The translations under genes were made by a program, and so were the position numbers. Positions 16,710-25,602 of a DNA stretch of 64,000 nucleotides are shown one piece after another. Position 1 is the first letter of the stretch. Each line of letters starts with the position of its first letter. The DNA lies in contig NZ_KZ319368.1 in NCBI RefSeq assembly GCF_002744715.1, positions 1 to 64,000 of the forward strand, written 5' to 3'. A model generated the notes under the pieces. The model made no database searches. It was not told the origin of the DNA and saw nothing but the letters and a program-made list of their open reading frames with translations. This DNA is from Marinobacter profundi. GTDB taxonomy: Bacteria; Pseudomonadota; Gammaproteobacteria; Pseudomonadales; Oleiphilaceae.

Positions 16710-17204
16710 TCAGCCTGACGGCTCTTCGCATTCGAGTGCGCGGACCAGATTCTTGAACTCCTCGCGATTGCGCCGGTTGAGCCCCATCAGGACACGGTGC
16801 GCATCCAGCACCTTGTCTCGTACTTGCTGCTCACTGGCGCGCAATACCGGGATCTCTTCGAGCTCTTCAATTCGGGAGGCAGGCTCGCGGACAATGATAA
16901 AGATCTTGTCGAAGCCCATGGAGGTGATAATTCGTGTGATGTCCGGATTGGTGGAAATCAGGGTCGGGAGAAAATGACTCTGTTTCTGCGCCGCCATCGC
17001 AATCTTTGCCAGCAGCCCAAGGGTGGTGCTGTCGATGATATCGGTCTCGGTGAGATCGATCACAACCGTTTTGAACTCGGGGTCCTGGGTTATGGACTCA
17101 ACAAGATTGTCCAGCGTTGAACACAGGTTCAGCCGGATTTCGCCAATAAACTTCAGGACGTAAATGCCCTGTTTTTCCGCCTGCAGGATCTTATAGCCAG
17201 CCAT
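16710..17204 (-). CDS. STAS-domain anti-sigma factor antagonist, RssC-like
   Basis: A 164-residue protein with an N-terminal STAS domain (about residues 1-105) and a helical C-terminal extension rich in E and R. The phosphorylatable serine lies in TDIIDSTTLGLLAKI. Such proteins bind an anti-sigma factor or kinase when unphosphorylated. It starts 13 bp after the response-regulator phosphatase gene and is about the length of RssC of Pseudomonas aeruginosa, whose gene is also next to rssB (recollection). The pair is a likely partner-switching module; no serine kinase gene is nearby. Confidence 0.85.
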   Translation of the reverse strand: MAGYKILQAEKQGIYVLKFIGEIRLNLCSTLDNLVESITQDPEFKTVVIDLTETDIIDSTTLGLLAKIAMAAQKQSHFLPTLISTNPDITRIITSMGFDKIFIIVREPASRIEELEEIPVLRASEQQVRDKVLDAHRVLMGLNRRNREEFKNLVRALECEEPSG

Positions 17205-17217
17205 GATTACACTGCCA

Positions 17218-18450
17218 CTATTTTGACACGGTGCCTTCTGCCAAATCCCCTGACCCGGATTGAATCACCGGCGCCATGTCGGTCACCGATACAAGGGCGA
17301 TATCGTCAGGTAGCTCCGGAATTCCCGAAAGATCCAGAGCCTCGTTCAAGGATGCGATAGTGTGACGACCTCCCGATACGAGTTCAAGTAATCTCTTTTC
17401 CTTTTCATCAAGATTCTGAGCCTTGATCACTTCCAGAATTCCATCGGAAAACAGAATCAGGTGGAAAGGTTTATCCAATGGAACCTCGTAAACCTCCCAC
17501 TTTGGCTCATCAAACAGTCCAACCGGCAGGCCGCTGCCCTCGAGAAAATGGGCTTCGCCGCCTTCAAATGCCAGGATCGGCATCGGAAAATGGGCCCCCA
17601 CGGCATATCGCAGCATACGGGTCGACTCCGAGATGATGCCGACAAATACCGTGACATGTTTACCGAGCCCGGTATCGAGCAATTCCGAGTTAATCCGCTC
17701 CAGGAATCGCTCCGGATAAAGAATATCCTCACTGGATCCTCGTCTGAGGTTTCGTTGCAGGCGATTGGTGAGATTCTTCAGCAGTACCGTAACAAAGGCC
17801 GAACTGGCGCCGTGGCCGGACACGTCCGCAATATACACCAGGGTCTGGTCGTCAGAGATCCGGAAATAGTCCAGAAAGTCGCCACTGAGATACAGCGACG
17901 GCTTGATCAGGTGGTCAACGTGCAGCCCGCCAATGACCTGCTCGTGATCGGGCAACATACGCAACTGGACCTTTCGCCCCGCACGCTGGTCGGCACGCAG
18001 TTCAGCGATACCTTCCCGCAGGTCCCGGTTAGCCTCCTCAAGCTCCTGGCGATACAACTGATTGAGGCGGTTGACCCGTACCCGGTCGAACAGTTTGCCA
18101 AGCACATCATCCAGGGCGCCACGGTCTTCGGAACAGGGTTTCAGAACCACGTCGGAGGCGCCGGCGCGCAACGCTGCCACGACATCCGCGGCCCGGCTCG
18201 CGCCCGAGTAGGCGACAATCGGAATGAAGGCGTCGACCTGTTCCAGGCGCTCGCTCAGGTCGGCGATAGCAGCTGCCGGGAGATCGGCAAAAATGACGTC
18301 AGGCGCCTTGTCATTAAACAGGGCAAACGCCGAGCTGAGGTCAGGACAACCGCTGACGTAAAACCCCCTGGATTCGAGGTAGCGATCCAGTTCAGCACGG
18401 GCCTTTTCATCCGAATCGATAATCAGAATGCGCTCGGTGCGCGATGCCAT
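17218..18450 (-). CDS. Response regulator with PP2C-type phosphatase output, RssB-like
   Basis: A 410-residue protein with a receiver domain (residues 6-125: ILIIDSDEKAR acid pair, phosphoacceptor in DVIFADLPAAA, lysine in DVVLKPCS), a coiled linker (about 130-165: RQELEEANRDLREGIAEL), and a SpoIIE/PP2C phosphatase domain (YIADVSGHGASSAFVTVLL, LILFSDGILEVI and PDDIALVSV provide metal-binding aspartates). Size and order match RssB of P. aeruginosa and the PP2C class of partner-switching phosphatases. It probably dephosphorylates the STAS protein encoded just downstream, controlling a sigma factor or surface-growth switch. Confidence 0.88.
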   Translation of the reverse strand: MASRTERILIIDSDEKARAELDRYLESRGFYVSGCPDLSSAFALFNDKAPDVIFADLPAAAIADLSERLEQVDAFIPIVAYSGASRAADVVAALRAGASDVVLKPCSEDRGALDDVLGKLFDRVRVNRLNQLYRQELEEANRDLREGIAELRADQRAGRKVQLRMLPDHEQVIGGLHVDHLIKPSLYLSGDFLDYFRISDDQTLVYIADVSGHGASSAFVTVLLKNLTNRLQRNLRRGSSEDILYPERFLERINSELLDTGLGKHVTVFVGIISESTRMLRYAVGAHFPMPILAFEGGEAHFLEGSGLPVGLFDEPKWEVYEVPLDKPFHLILFSDGILEVIKAQNLDEKEKRLLELVSGGRHTIASLNEALDLSGIPELPDDIALVSVTDMAPVIQSGSGDLAEGTVSK

Positions 18451-18572
18451 TGCTGTCGCCCTAAACTACCATTGGTAAACGATAAATGACTTTTTGAAGC
18501 CTCATGTCGCCTATTCTGGCACGCCCCTGTGATATAACAAGGCAATAATCACCATTTCGGGAGATTTAACCA

Positions 18573-20051
18573 ATGCGAAGCGCCGTCAATGATCTGCTGG
18601 GAGCCTATGACAAGCTGATCATGGACCCGGTTCACGGGGGCATCCCCCTCTACCGCCACGAAATCCAGGTCATTGACCATCCGCTGTTCCAGCGCCTGCG
18701 CAACATCTGCCAGAACGATATCCTCAGCCTGGTTTTCCCCGGCGCAACCCATTCGCGGTTTCTCCACAGTATTGGCGTAATGCACGTCGGGGGGCGGATG
18801 TTCCGCGCGATGATTGACGCCTACCTGCGGGAGCGCAAGCTGAGCGACCAGGCAGACCTCAGCCTCAGCCAGCTGGATGCCATCGACTATCTTGCCAAGA
18901 CCATCCGGCTGGGTTGCCTGCTCCATGACAGCGGCCATTCCAGTTTCTCACACCAGTTCACCCAGGCCACCAGGATCCGCGAACTGATGTCGCGGCCCGG
19001 ACGGTTTGAGGACCTCTGGGAAGGGGTGGACTATTCGACCTACTACAGTGACGTCCCCCCGGAGCTGGAGCACGAGCACTACTCCGTCCGGGTTGCCCAC
19101 CAGGTACTGAGCGATATCGACCTGGAAGCGGCCGGCCTCGATGGTCGCGACATCATCGGAATCATGGAGACCACCCGGGTCAGCCCGAGCGAGACCTTCT
19201 GCCGCCACGCCCGTACCTTCTGGGAATTCATTGCCGGTGAGGATGCGGAGTCCGGCGCCCTCACCCAGCGGGACACCCCGCGACTGGTGATGGGCCTGCT
19301 ATCTTCCATTGTCTCCGGGGAGATTGATGCTGATCGCGCCGACTACATGCTAAGGGACGGTTTCCACTCTTCCGTGACCATCGGCGGCTTTAACCTCGAC
19401 CACCTGCTCAGCAACCTGCGTTTTGGCTGGGATACCGCCGAACCCTGGATGGGGCTGGCGATCACCCAGAAAGGTCTGGGTGCTCTGGAGGACTTCGTCT
19501 ACAGCCGCCACCAGATGTATCGCAAGGTCTATGCCCACAAAACCGCCCTCGGCTTTGACTGGGTCTTGCGGGAGGCGATCAATGAGGTTCTGGAAGAGCC
19601 CGAGATCTTTGCCTGGGTGGACACCTGCCTCAGCAACATGCGTTATTTCGCTGAACTCACGGACAGTTTCTTCTGGGAGGCCTTCCGCCGTATCGGCCGC
19701 CGGCACCCGGAAAGCTACGCCCGCTGCATTGTCGACCGCATCAAGCTGGACCACCTGGATACCCGGGAAGACCTGTCCGCAGCCGCCATCAAAGAACACA
19801 GCAGCTACCTGGCCGATGAGCTGGGGCTCAATCCGGATCACGTGGTGACCTGCTCGATGCGGGCACGGTTTTCCAATATTCGTGACAACTTCAACGGCAT
19901 CAAGGTCCTTGTCCGGGATCCGCTGAGCCGTGCCCGCTCGTTACGGCAGATCACCGACGTCAGTGCTTTCTTCAGCAAATTTGGCGACGGCACCATCACC
20001 CATTTCTATCTGCAACCGAAACTGGTCCGCGAGTCCGACATCACCGAGTGA
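18573..20051 (+). CDS. HD-domain phosphohydrolase, dGTPase/SAMHD1-like (COG1078)
   Basis: A 492-residue protein. The metal-binding HD motifs are HPLFQRLRNICQND with ATHSRFLHSIGVMH near the N-terminus, LGCLLHDSGHSSFSHQF (residues 110-126) and EIDADRADYMLRDG (about 253-266). This set marks the SAMHD1/dNTP triphosphohydrolase-like family; the true substrate is not established for many bacterial members. It is a single gene, divergent from the response-regulator gene, and its 3' end overlaps the convergent renalase-like gene by 11 bp. Confidence 0.88.
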   Translation: MRSAVNDLLGAYDKLIMDPVHGGIPLYRHEIQVIDHPLFQRLRNICQNDILSLVFPGATHSRFLHSIGVMHVGGRMFRAMIDAYLRERKLSDQADLSLSQLDAIDYLAKTIRLGCLLHDSGHSSFSHQFTQATRIRELMSRPGRFEDLWEGVDYSTYYSDVPPELEHEHYSVRVAHQVLSDIDLEAAGLDGRDIIGIMETTRVSPSETFCRHARTFWEFIAGEDAESGALTQRDTPRLVMGLLSSIVSGEIDADRADYMLRDGFHSSVTIGGFNLDHLLSNLRFGWDTAEPWMGLAITQKGLGALEDFVYSRHQMYRKVYAHKTALGFDWVLREAINEVLEEPEIFAWVDTCLSNMRYFAELTDSFFWEAFRRIGRRHPESYARCIVDRIKLDHLDTREDLSAAAIKEHSSYLADELGLNPDHVVTCSMRARFSNIRDNFNGIKVLVRDPLSRARSLRQITDVSAFFSKFGDGTITHFYLQPKLVRESDITE

Positions 20052-21078
20052 CCAGGCCGGCTTCGCGCCAGTCCCGAATCAGGCTTTCGGCGCTGTCGAA
20101 CGCGCCTTCAACCCGCCCTCCCTGCAGCCAGTCGCCCACAATGCCAACAGCCAGCCGGTGATCGGTGAGGTGGCCGGGGCCGGCGGCGGTGACCGAGCGG
20201 GCGTATAGCCAGCGGTGGCTGACCAGCTCATCCGGCTCGGCGGAAACACTACAAACCCGCGTAAAGGCGGTCAGCAATTGCCGGGTAACATCCTCACCGG
20301 ACAGGTCCCGGTTCTGATGGGACCACTCCGGTGTGCCGTGCAGAACCCACCATTCACCGTCACCATCGCGGCCCGGTTTGCTGGAATTGTTCGCTGCCCA
20401 GCCCAGCACCGGATCCCGGGATTGCACGCCCTGGTAGCCGAGACCCAGGCTACCCGGATAATGCGCGACGACCGTCCAGCATGCCTGCATGCCGGCAAGG
20501 TGGGGTTCGATCGCGGCGGCGAGCCCGCTCAGCTCACTATCATGTAACAGATCGTAGGCCTGGGCCGGAGGTGCGGTAACGATCACCCCGTCGAAGGGAC
20601 CGAACATCTCACCGGCAGTATCCGTCAAGGTCCAGCTGCCAGCGGAATCCCGGTCCATGCGGGCGATCCGTACCCCGGCGTGCAATGTCAGACCTTCAGC
20701 AAGCGCCCGGCTGATGGCGGTCATCCGCGGCACGCCGACATACCTCAGCGCACTGTGAAAGGGTTCCGTAGCACCGGTTGCGGTTTCATAGACCAAACGA
20801 CCCTGCCAGGGGGCAAAGACATCCTCACCGGCATGCTGGTGCAAAAACTCACGAAACCGCGGATTGCGAATGGTGAAGTACTGCGCACCAATGTCCGCGG
20901 ACCCACCGGTCACCCGCTTTGCTGCGAGGCGCCCGCCGGGGCCGCGACTTTTTTCGAACACCGTGACTTCCGTACCGGCTTCCTGCAATCTCCGCGCTGC
21001 TGTCAATCCGGCCAGGCCTGAACCAACAATCGCTACCTGACGTATTACAGGCTGTTGGGTATTTACAGTTTTCATCAT
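20041..21078 (-). CDS. Renalase-like FAD/NAD(P)-dependent oxidoreductase
   Basis: About 345 residues from the tandem ATGs at 21078/21075. The FAD-binding motif VAIVGSGLAGLTAARRL is followed by VFEKSRGPGGRLAAKRV, the signature of bacterial renalases, and the end carries LAVGIVGDWLQGGRVEGAFDSA. Bacterial renalase oxidises misformed dihydro-NAD(P) isomers (1,2- or 1,6-forms) to NAD(P)+. A longer frame to 21168 adds 30 poorly conserved residues. It is divergent from the desaturase cluster (107 bp apart) and may share a promoter region with it. Some members may act on other substrates. Confidence 0.82.
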   Translation of the reverse strand: MMKTVNTQQPVIRQVAIVGSGLAGLTAARRLQEAGTEVTVFEKSRGPGGRLAAKRVTGGSADIGAQYFTIRNPRFREFLHQHAGEDVFAPWQGRLVYETATGATEPFHSALRYVGVPRMTAISRALAEGLTLHAGVRIARMDRDSAGSWTLTDTAGEMFGPFDGVIVTAPPAQAYDLLHDSELSGLAAAIEPHLAGMQACWTVVAHYPGSLGLGYQGVQSRDPVLGWAANNSSKPGRDGDGEWWVLHGTPEWSHQNRDLSGEDVTRQLLTAFTRVCSVSAEPDELVSHRWLYARSVTAAGPGHLTDHRLAVGIVGDWLQGGRVEGAFDSAESLIRDWREAGLVTR

Positions 21079-21185
21079 TAATAGTGCATCCAGAACAGAC
21101 AAAGGGAACGTAAATCTGCCATGACCTGCCGGTATGACCGACAACCCGGCGAACAGTCTTAACTTCAAAACAGGGCAATCAGGGT

Positions 21186-22139
21186 ATGACCCGCGTGCAA
21201 CACTTGTTAATCAATATTCTCAGATGGTTCGATTCGGACGTCAGTTCAGATCACATCGACACCCGCTCCCGGGCCTTCAACGCCATCCGGGTACTGCCGT
21301 TTATCGGGCTGCATCTGGCGTGCTTCCTGGTGCTGCTGACAGGGTACAGTCCCTTTGCGGTCGGGTTTGCCGTCGCGTTTTTTCTGGTGCGGATGTTCGC
21401 CATCACCGGTTTCTACCACCGCTACTTCGCCCACAAGTCGTTCAAAACCAGCCGCCCGGCACAGTTTGTCTTTGCCATTCTGGGTGCCAGTGCGGCCCAG
21501 CGCGGGCCCCTGTGGTGGGCTGCCCACCATCGCCATCATCACCAGCATTCCGACACTCCGGAGGACCTGCACTCCCCTCACCAGGGCGGTTTCTGGTGGT
21601 CTCACGTGGGCTGGTTTACCTGTGATGCGGGCTTTGCCATGGATGAACGCCGGGTCAGAGACTGGCTGAAATATCCGGAACTCCGGTTTATCAACCGGTT
21701 TGACTCCCTGGTGCCGGCAGCTGCCGCCGTTGCCATCTACCTCACCGGCGAAGCACTCGCCGCCTGGGCCCCGGGACTGGGCACCAACGGCCTGCAATTG
21801 CTGGTGTGGGGATTCATCATCTCGACGGTCGCACTGTTTCACGCCACCGTCTCCATCAACTCCCTGTCCCATGTCTGGGGCAAGCGACGGTTCGACACAC
21901 CCGATGACAGCCGCAACAATTTCTGGCTCGCGCTGATCACCCTTGGCGAAGGCTGGCACAACAACCACCACCGCTGGCCACTGTCGGTTCGCCAGGGCTT
22001 TCGCTGGTACGAAATTGACCTGACCTTCTACGGCCTGTGGCTGCTATCCAGGCTGGGCATCATCTGGGATCTTAATCCGATTCCCGCCCACATACGTGAA
22101 GAAACGCAGGCTCGGGACGAGCTGCGGAGGAGGCACTGA
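21186..22139 (+). CDS. Acyl-CoA (delta-9-type) fatty acid desaturase
   Basis: A 317-residue membrane protein with the three histidine boxes of stearoyl-CoA-type desaturases: FYHRYFAHKSF, AAHHRHHHQHSD and GEGWHNNHHRWP. Four hydrophobic helices surround them. It inserts a cis double bond into a saturated acyl chain using a di-iron centre and electrons from a ferredoxin-like donor. It is first in a tight run of eight genes, its stop overlapping the next start (TGATG). The product could provide the unsaturated chain for the Cfa-like methyltransferase downstream. Confidence 0.93.
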   Translation: MTRVQHLLINILRWFDSDVSSDHIDTRSRAFNAIRVLPFIGLHLACFLVLLTGYSPFAVGFAVAFFLVRMFAITGFYHRYFAHKSFKTSRPAQFVFAILGASAAQRGPLWWAAHHRHHHQHSDTPEDLHSPHQGGFWWSHVGWFTCDAGFAMDERRVRDWLKYPELRFINRFDSLVPAAAAVAIYLTGEALAAWAPGLGTNGLQLLVWGFIISTVALFHATVSINSLSHVWGKRRFDTPDDSRNNFWLALITLGEGWHNNHHRWPLSVRQGFRWYEIDLTFYGLWLLSRLGIIWDLNPIPAHIREETQARDELRRRH

Positions 22140-22606
22140 TGATTACGGCTACTGCGATCGAGGCTGGCGGCAAGCAGGCCGCCGCTCCCGACGCGCTGTC
22201 CCGGTTTCGCGACCTGTTCAACCAGATGGCATCCGGGAACATCGGCAATCTGAGCGAGGTCTACAGTAACGACGTCATCTTCACCGATCCGTTCCGCACC
22301 GTGCGGGGTCTTGAGGCACTCGACCATTACCTGCGGGCGAGCTACAACAATGTTATTGAATGCCGGTTCGAGTTCGCTGACAGTGTTGTCACCGACAACT
22401 CTGCCTGCCTGACCTGGCGGATGATGCTTCGTCACAAGCGGATCCGCGGGGGCGCGCAGATCCACGTCGATGGTGCCAGCCACCTCTGCTTCCGGAACGG
22501 TAAGGTGTACTACCACAGGGACTATTTTGACATCGGCCAGCTGCTATATGAAAACCTGCCGCTGTTGGGCCGGGCGGTGCGCTGGCTCAGGAAGCATGCC
22601 GGATGA
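22139..22606 (+). CDS. NTF2-like (SnoaL-type) protein
   Basis: A 155-residue protein of the nuclear transport factor 2-like fold: FRDLFNQMASGNIGNLSEVY, then DVIFTDPFRTVRGLEALDHYL and YHRDYFDIGQLLYENLP at the end. Such cone-shaped barrels often act as small isomerases, cyclases or ligand binders. Members are linked to Cfa/DUF1365 gene sets in other Proteobacteria (recollection). It shares one base with the desaturase stop and overlaps the SDR gene by four (ATGA), so it is translationally coupled. Actual function unknown. Confidence 0.85.
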   Translation: MITATAIEAGGKQAAAPDALSRFRDLFNQMASGNIGNLSEVYSNDVIFTDPFRTVRGLEALDHYLRASYNNVIECRFEFADSVVTDNSACLTWRMMLRHKRIRGGAQIHVDGASHLCFRNGKVYYHRDYFDIGQLLYENLPLLGRAVRWLRKHAG

Positions 22607-23409
22607 AAGGACTGCTCGACCAACCCGTCACCACATGGCTGACCGGCGCAACTTCAGGCATCGGCCATGACCTGGCCCGGGAGCTTGCAGCCGCGGGCCA
22701 CCGCGTGATCGTTACAGGGCGCCGGCAGCAGGCCCTGGAGGAGCTGGTGGCGTGCTCCCCCCAACACATTATCAGCGCAGCGGCAGACACCACGAACCCG
22801 CAGGATCTGGCCAGCATCGGCGAACTGCTCGATAACCATGGTCCGGTGCAGCTGGCCATCCTCAACGCCGGCACCTGCGAATACCTGGAGGTAGCAGAGT
22901 TTCGCAGCTCGGTCATTGAAGCCAACATCACCACCAACGTGATCGGCACCGCACGCTGCGTCGAAACGGTGCTGCCGGCCCTGCGAAAAGCCCGCAATCA
23001 GGGCCTTCCGGCGGCCCTGGTCATTGTCAGTTCCTCGGCCTGGTGGTTCCCCTTTGGTCGTGCCGAAGGCTATGGCGCCTCCAAGGCCGCACTGACCTAT
23101 TTTGCCCACGCCCTGCGGGCGGACCTGGCGGCGGAAGGCATTGACGTTGTGGTGGTATCACCGGGTTTCGTGAAGACACCTCTCACCGACCGCAACGACT
23201 TCCCTATGCCATTCCTGGTGTCCTCCTCGGATGCCGCCAGGCGTATTGTCCGTGGCCTGGCCCGGGGCCACAACGAGATTCACTTTCCGAAGCGGTTCAC
23301 CTGGACGCTGAAACTGCTTGCCGCCCTTCCTCAGGGGCTGCAGGACCGGTTGGCCGCCAGCATGGCCCGCAAGAGCAACACCCGACAGGAAACCCTTGAT
23401 GAGCAATGA
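22603..23409 (+). CDS. Short-chain dehydrogenase/reductase
   Basis: A 268-residue SDR with the cofactor motif WLTGATSGIGHDLARELAAAG (TGxxxGxG), the NAG motif (LAILNAGTCEYLEV), serine in VIVSSSAWWFPFG and the catalytic YGASKAALTYFAHALRADL (YxxxK). The R in VTGRRQQ suggests NADP preference (inference). It belongs to the fatty-acid-modification cluster and overlaps both neighbours, 4 bp with the NTF2-like gene and 11 bp with the FAD oxidoreductase gene. Substrate unknown. Confidence 0.9.
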   Translation: MKGLLDQPVTTWLTGATSGIGHDLARELAAAGHRVIVTGRRQQALEELVACSPQHIISAAADTTNPQDLASIGELLDNHGPVQLAILNAGTCEYLEVAEFRSSVIEANITTNVIGTARCVETVLPALRKARNQGLPAALVIVSSSAWWFPFGRAEGYGASKAALTYFAHALRADLAAEGIDVVVVSPGFVKTPLTDRNDFPMPFLVSSSDAARRIVRGLARGHNEIHFPKRFTWTLKLLAALPQGLQDRLAASMARKSNTRQETLDEQ

Positions 23410-24664
23410 TCGCCAACGTATTGCGATTATCGGCGCCGGCGTGTCCGGCCTGACCGCTGCCTGGCTACTGGCAGGCAAACACGACGTCGAATTGTTTGAA
23501 GCCGGCAACTATGCCGGCGGACATACCAACACCCGCATGGTGGAGGCCGGCGGACGGCAGTGGCCGGTGAACACCGGGTTCATCGTTTTCAACGACTGGA
23601 CCTACCCCAACTTCATCAAGCTGATGGAGCGGCTCGACGTTCCCTATGAAGCAAGCGACATGAGTTTCAGTGTCGATTGCAGCAGTTCCGGCCTGCAATA
23701 CAACGGCACCAGCCTCAACACGCTGTTTGCCCAGCGTCGCAACCTGGTCAACCTGCCCTTTCTGCGGATGATAAGGGAGATCCTGCGGTTTAACCGCGAA
23801 ACCCGCGAACAGCTGGCCAATGGTGACATCAACGACAGCGAAACCCTGGGCGACTACCTCAACCGCAACCGTTATTCCCGCTTCTTCCGCAACTATTACA
23901 TCGTGCCCATGGGAGCCGCGATCTGGTCTGCGCCCGAGATCGTGCTTGAACAATTCCCGGTCCGTTTTTTCCTCCAGTTTTTCAACAACCACGGCATGCT
24001 GTCCGTGGACGACCGGCCTACCTGGCGGGTGATTTCAGGCGGCTCCGCCCGTTACGTTGAGCGGATGATGGATCGCCTCGGCGCCCACACCCACCTCAAC
24101 AGCCCGGTGCAGACGGTGAAGCGGGAACAGGACCGGGTGCTGGTCACTGTGAAGGGCGAGCAGCGGGAATTCGACCAGGTAGTGTTCGCCTGTCACAGTG
24201 ACCAGGCCCTGGCCATGCTTGCCGATCCGTCGCCGCAAGAGCTGGAAATCCTTGGAGCCATCGGCTACCAGCGCAACGACGTGGTGCTGCACACCGACAG
24301 CTCGCTGCTGCCCTCAAACCGCCGAGCCTGGGCTGCGTGGAACTATTTTATCCCCCGCCACAGCACCGAACCGGTGTCGGTCACCTACAACATGAACATT
24401 TTGCAGAACTTCCACGATGCCCCGGAAACCTTCTGCGTAACCCTCAATCGCAGCCAGGACATTGACGAGGAGCGGATCATCGAGCGCTATGACTACGCCC
24501 ACCCGGTGTTCACCCTCGACGCGGTGGCGGCCCAGGCCCGCTATGACGAAATCGGCAACCGCAACCGGAGTCACTATTGCGGTGCGTACTGGTTCAACGG
24601 ATTCCATGAAGACGGCGTGCGCAGCGGCCTGCGGGTTGCCCGGGCATTCGGAGTTGAATTGTGA
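23399..24664 (+). CDS. FAD-dependent amine oxidase-like oxidoreductase of the Cfa cluster
   Basis: A 421-residue flavoprotein beginning MSNDRQRIAIIGAGVSGLTA (GxGxxG FAD motif), followed by ELFEAGNYAGGHTNTRMVEA and PVNTGFIVFNDWTYPNF. It resembles the NAD(P)-binding amine-oxidase family protein that accompanies DUF1365 and Cfa genes in many bacteria. Relatives act in furan fatty acid synthesis as a desaturase of methylated acyl chains (recollection of UfaD; not verified). Start at 23399 overlaps the end of the SDR gene by 11 bp. Confidence 0.88.
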   Translation: MSNDRQRIAIIGAGVSGLTAAWLLAGKHDVELFEAGNYAGGHTNTRMVEAGGRQWPVNTGFIVFNDWTYPNFIKLMERLDVPYEASDMSFSVDCSSSGLQYNGTSLNTLFAQRRNLVNLPFLRMIREILRFNRETREQLANGDINDSETLGDYLNRNRYSRFFRNYYIVPMGAAIWSAPEIVLEQFPVRFFLQFFNNHGMLSVDDRPTWRVISGGSARYVERMMDRLGAHTHLNSPVQTVKREQDRVLVTVKGEQREFDQVVFACHSDQALAMLADPSPQELEILGAIGYQRNDVVLHTDSSLLPSNRRAWAAWNYFIPRHSTEPVSVTYNMNILQNFHDAPETFCVTLNRSQDIDEERIIERYDYAHPVFTLDAVAAQARYDEIGNRNRSHYCGAYWFNGFHEDGVRSGLRVARAFGVEL

Positions 24665-25602
24665 CGGCACCGGTGACACCGGCAGGAGCGCTCGCCTCCC
24701 AATGGCTGACCGGGACCGTGCGGCATCGCCGGCTGAGCCCGGTTAACCACCAGTTCACCTACCGGACCGGCATGCTCGCCCTCAACCTGGACGAATGGTC
24801 CGAGGCAACCCGGCTTTCCCGCTGGTTTTCCCTCGAACGGTTCAACTGGATGTCACTGTACCGCCGGGATTATTACCAACCCGACGGGGGCGACCTCAAG
24901 GCCGCCATCTGCCGGCGTGTGGAGCAGGCCACCGGATGGCAGCCCGATGGCGCCGTGGAGCTGATAACCCATCCGCGTTATCTCGGCTATGTCTTCAACC
25001 CGGTAAGCTTCTATTTCTGTTACCGCAAGGGACAGGATCCCCTTGCCGGTGCCGTGCCACGGGTGATTGTCGCCCAGATCACCAATACCCCCTGGCACGA
25101 ACGGCATGTGTACTGCCTGGACTGTGACAGCGTCGAACAACCGTCACCGGTAGCCGGCGACGACGGCTGGCAAACCCGTCGCTTTGCGTTCGCCAAACGC
25201 TTCCATGTTTCGCCGTTCAACCCGATGGATCAGCAGTACCAGTGGCTGTTCAGTTTCCGCGGGCCGGACCTACGCATTCACATGAATGTCAGCGATGAAA
25301 AAAACAAGGTTTTTGATGCCACCCTGGTAGTCCGGAGAACCCCTCTTGATCGTAAAGCACTGCATAAAAGCCTGCGGGAGTTTCCCTTGGAGGCGTTCAA
25401 GGTGGTGCTGGGGATCTACTGGCACGCTCTGCGTCTCAGGCTCAAGGGTGCCGTTTTTCACACCCACCCGGACAAGCTTGCCGTGGATGATCCGGCCTTC
25501 CGCCTGGGTGCCGGCGACGAAGGCCGGGATGTGACCCTTAACGATGTTGAGCACCGGTCGACCGGTCAACCAGAACAAAAGGTAACCTCATGGAGAACCT
25601 GA
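24661..25602 (+). CDS. DUF1365 domain protein
   Basis: A 313-residue protein matching DUF1365: GTVRHRRLSPVNHQFTYRTG at the start, HPRYLGYVFNPVSFYFCY in the middle and FAKRFHVSPFNPMDQQYQWLF later. The GTG start at 24661 overlaps the previous stop (GTGA) and the end overlaps the Cfa-like gene by 13 bp. DUF1365 proteins almost always lie between the FAD oxidoreductase and Cfa genes. Their role is unproven, but the conserved linkage points to a step in modifying phospholipid acyl chains. No signal peptide is seen. Confidence 0.9.
   Translation: MTAPVTPAGALASQWLTGTVRHRRLSPVNHQFTYRTGMLALNLDEWSEATRLSRWFSLERFNWMSLYRRDYYQPDGGDLKAAICRRVEQATGWQPDGAVELITHPRYLGYVFNPVSFYFCYRKGQDPLAGAVPRVIVAQITNTPWHERHVYCLDCDSVEQPSPVAGDDGWQTRRFAFAKRFHVSPFNPMDQQYQWLFSFRGPDLRIHMNVSDEKNKVFDATLVVRRTPLDRKALHKSLREFPLEAFKVVLGIYWHALRLRLKGAVFHTHPDKLAVDDPAFRLGAGDEGRDVTLNDVEHRSTGQPEQKVTSWRT

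Noticed and set aside
21079..21185. ChrR-sigma (RpoE-type) promoter for the lipid cluster
   Set aside because: A GGGAAC element is present but no matching -10 at the right distance was found, so photo-oxidative control is not supported by the sequence.
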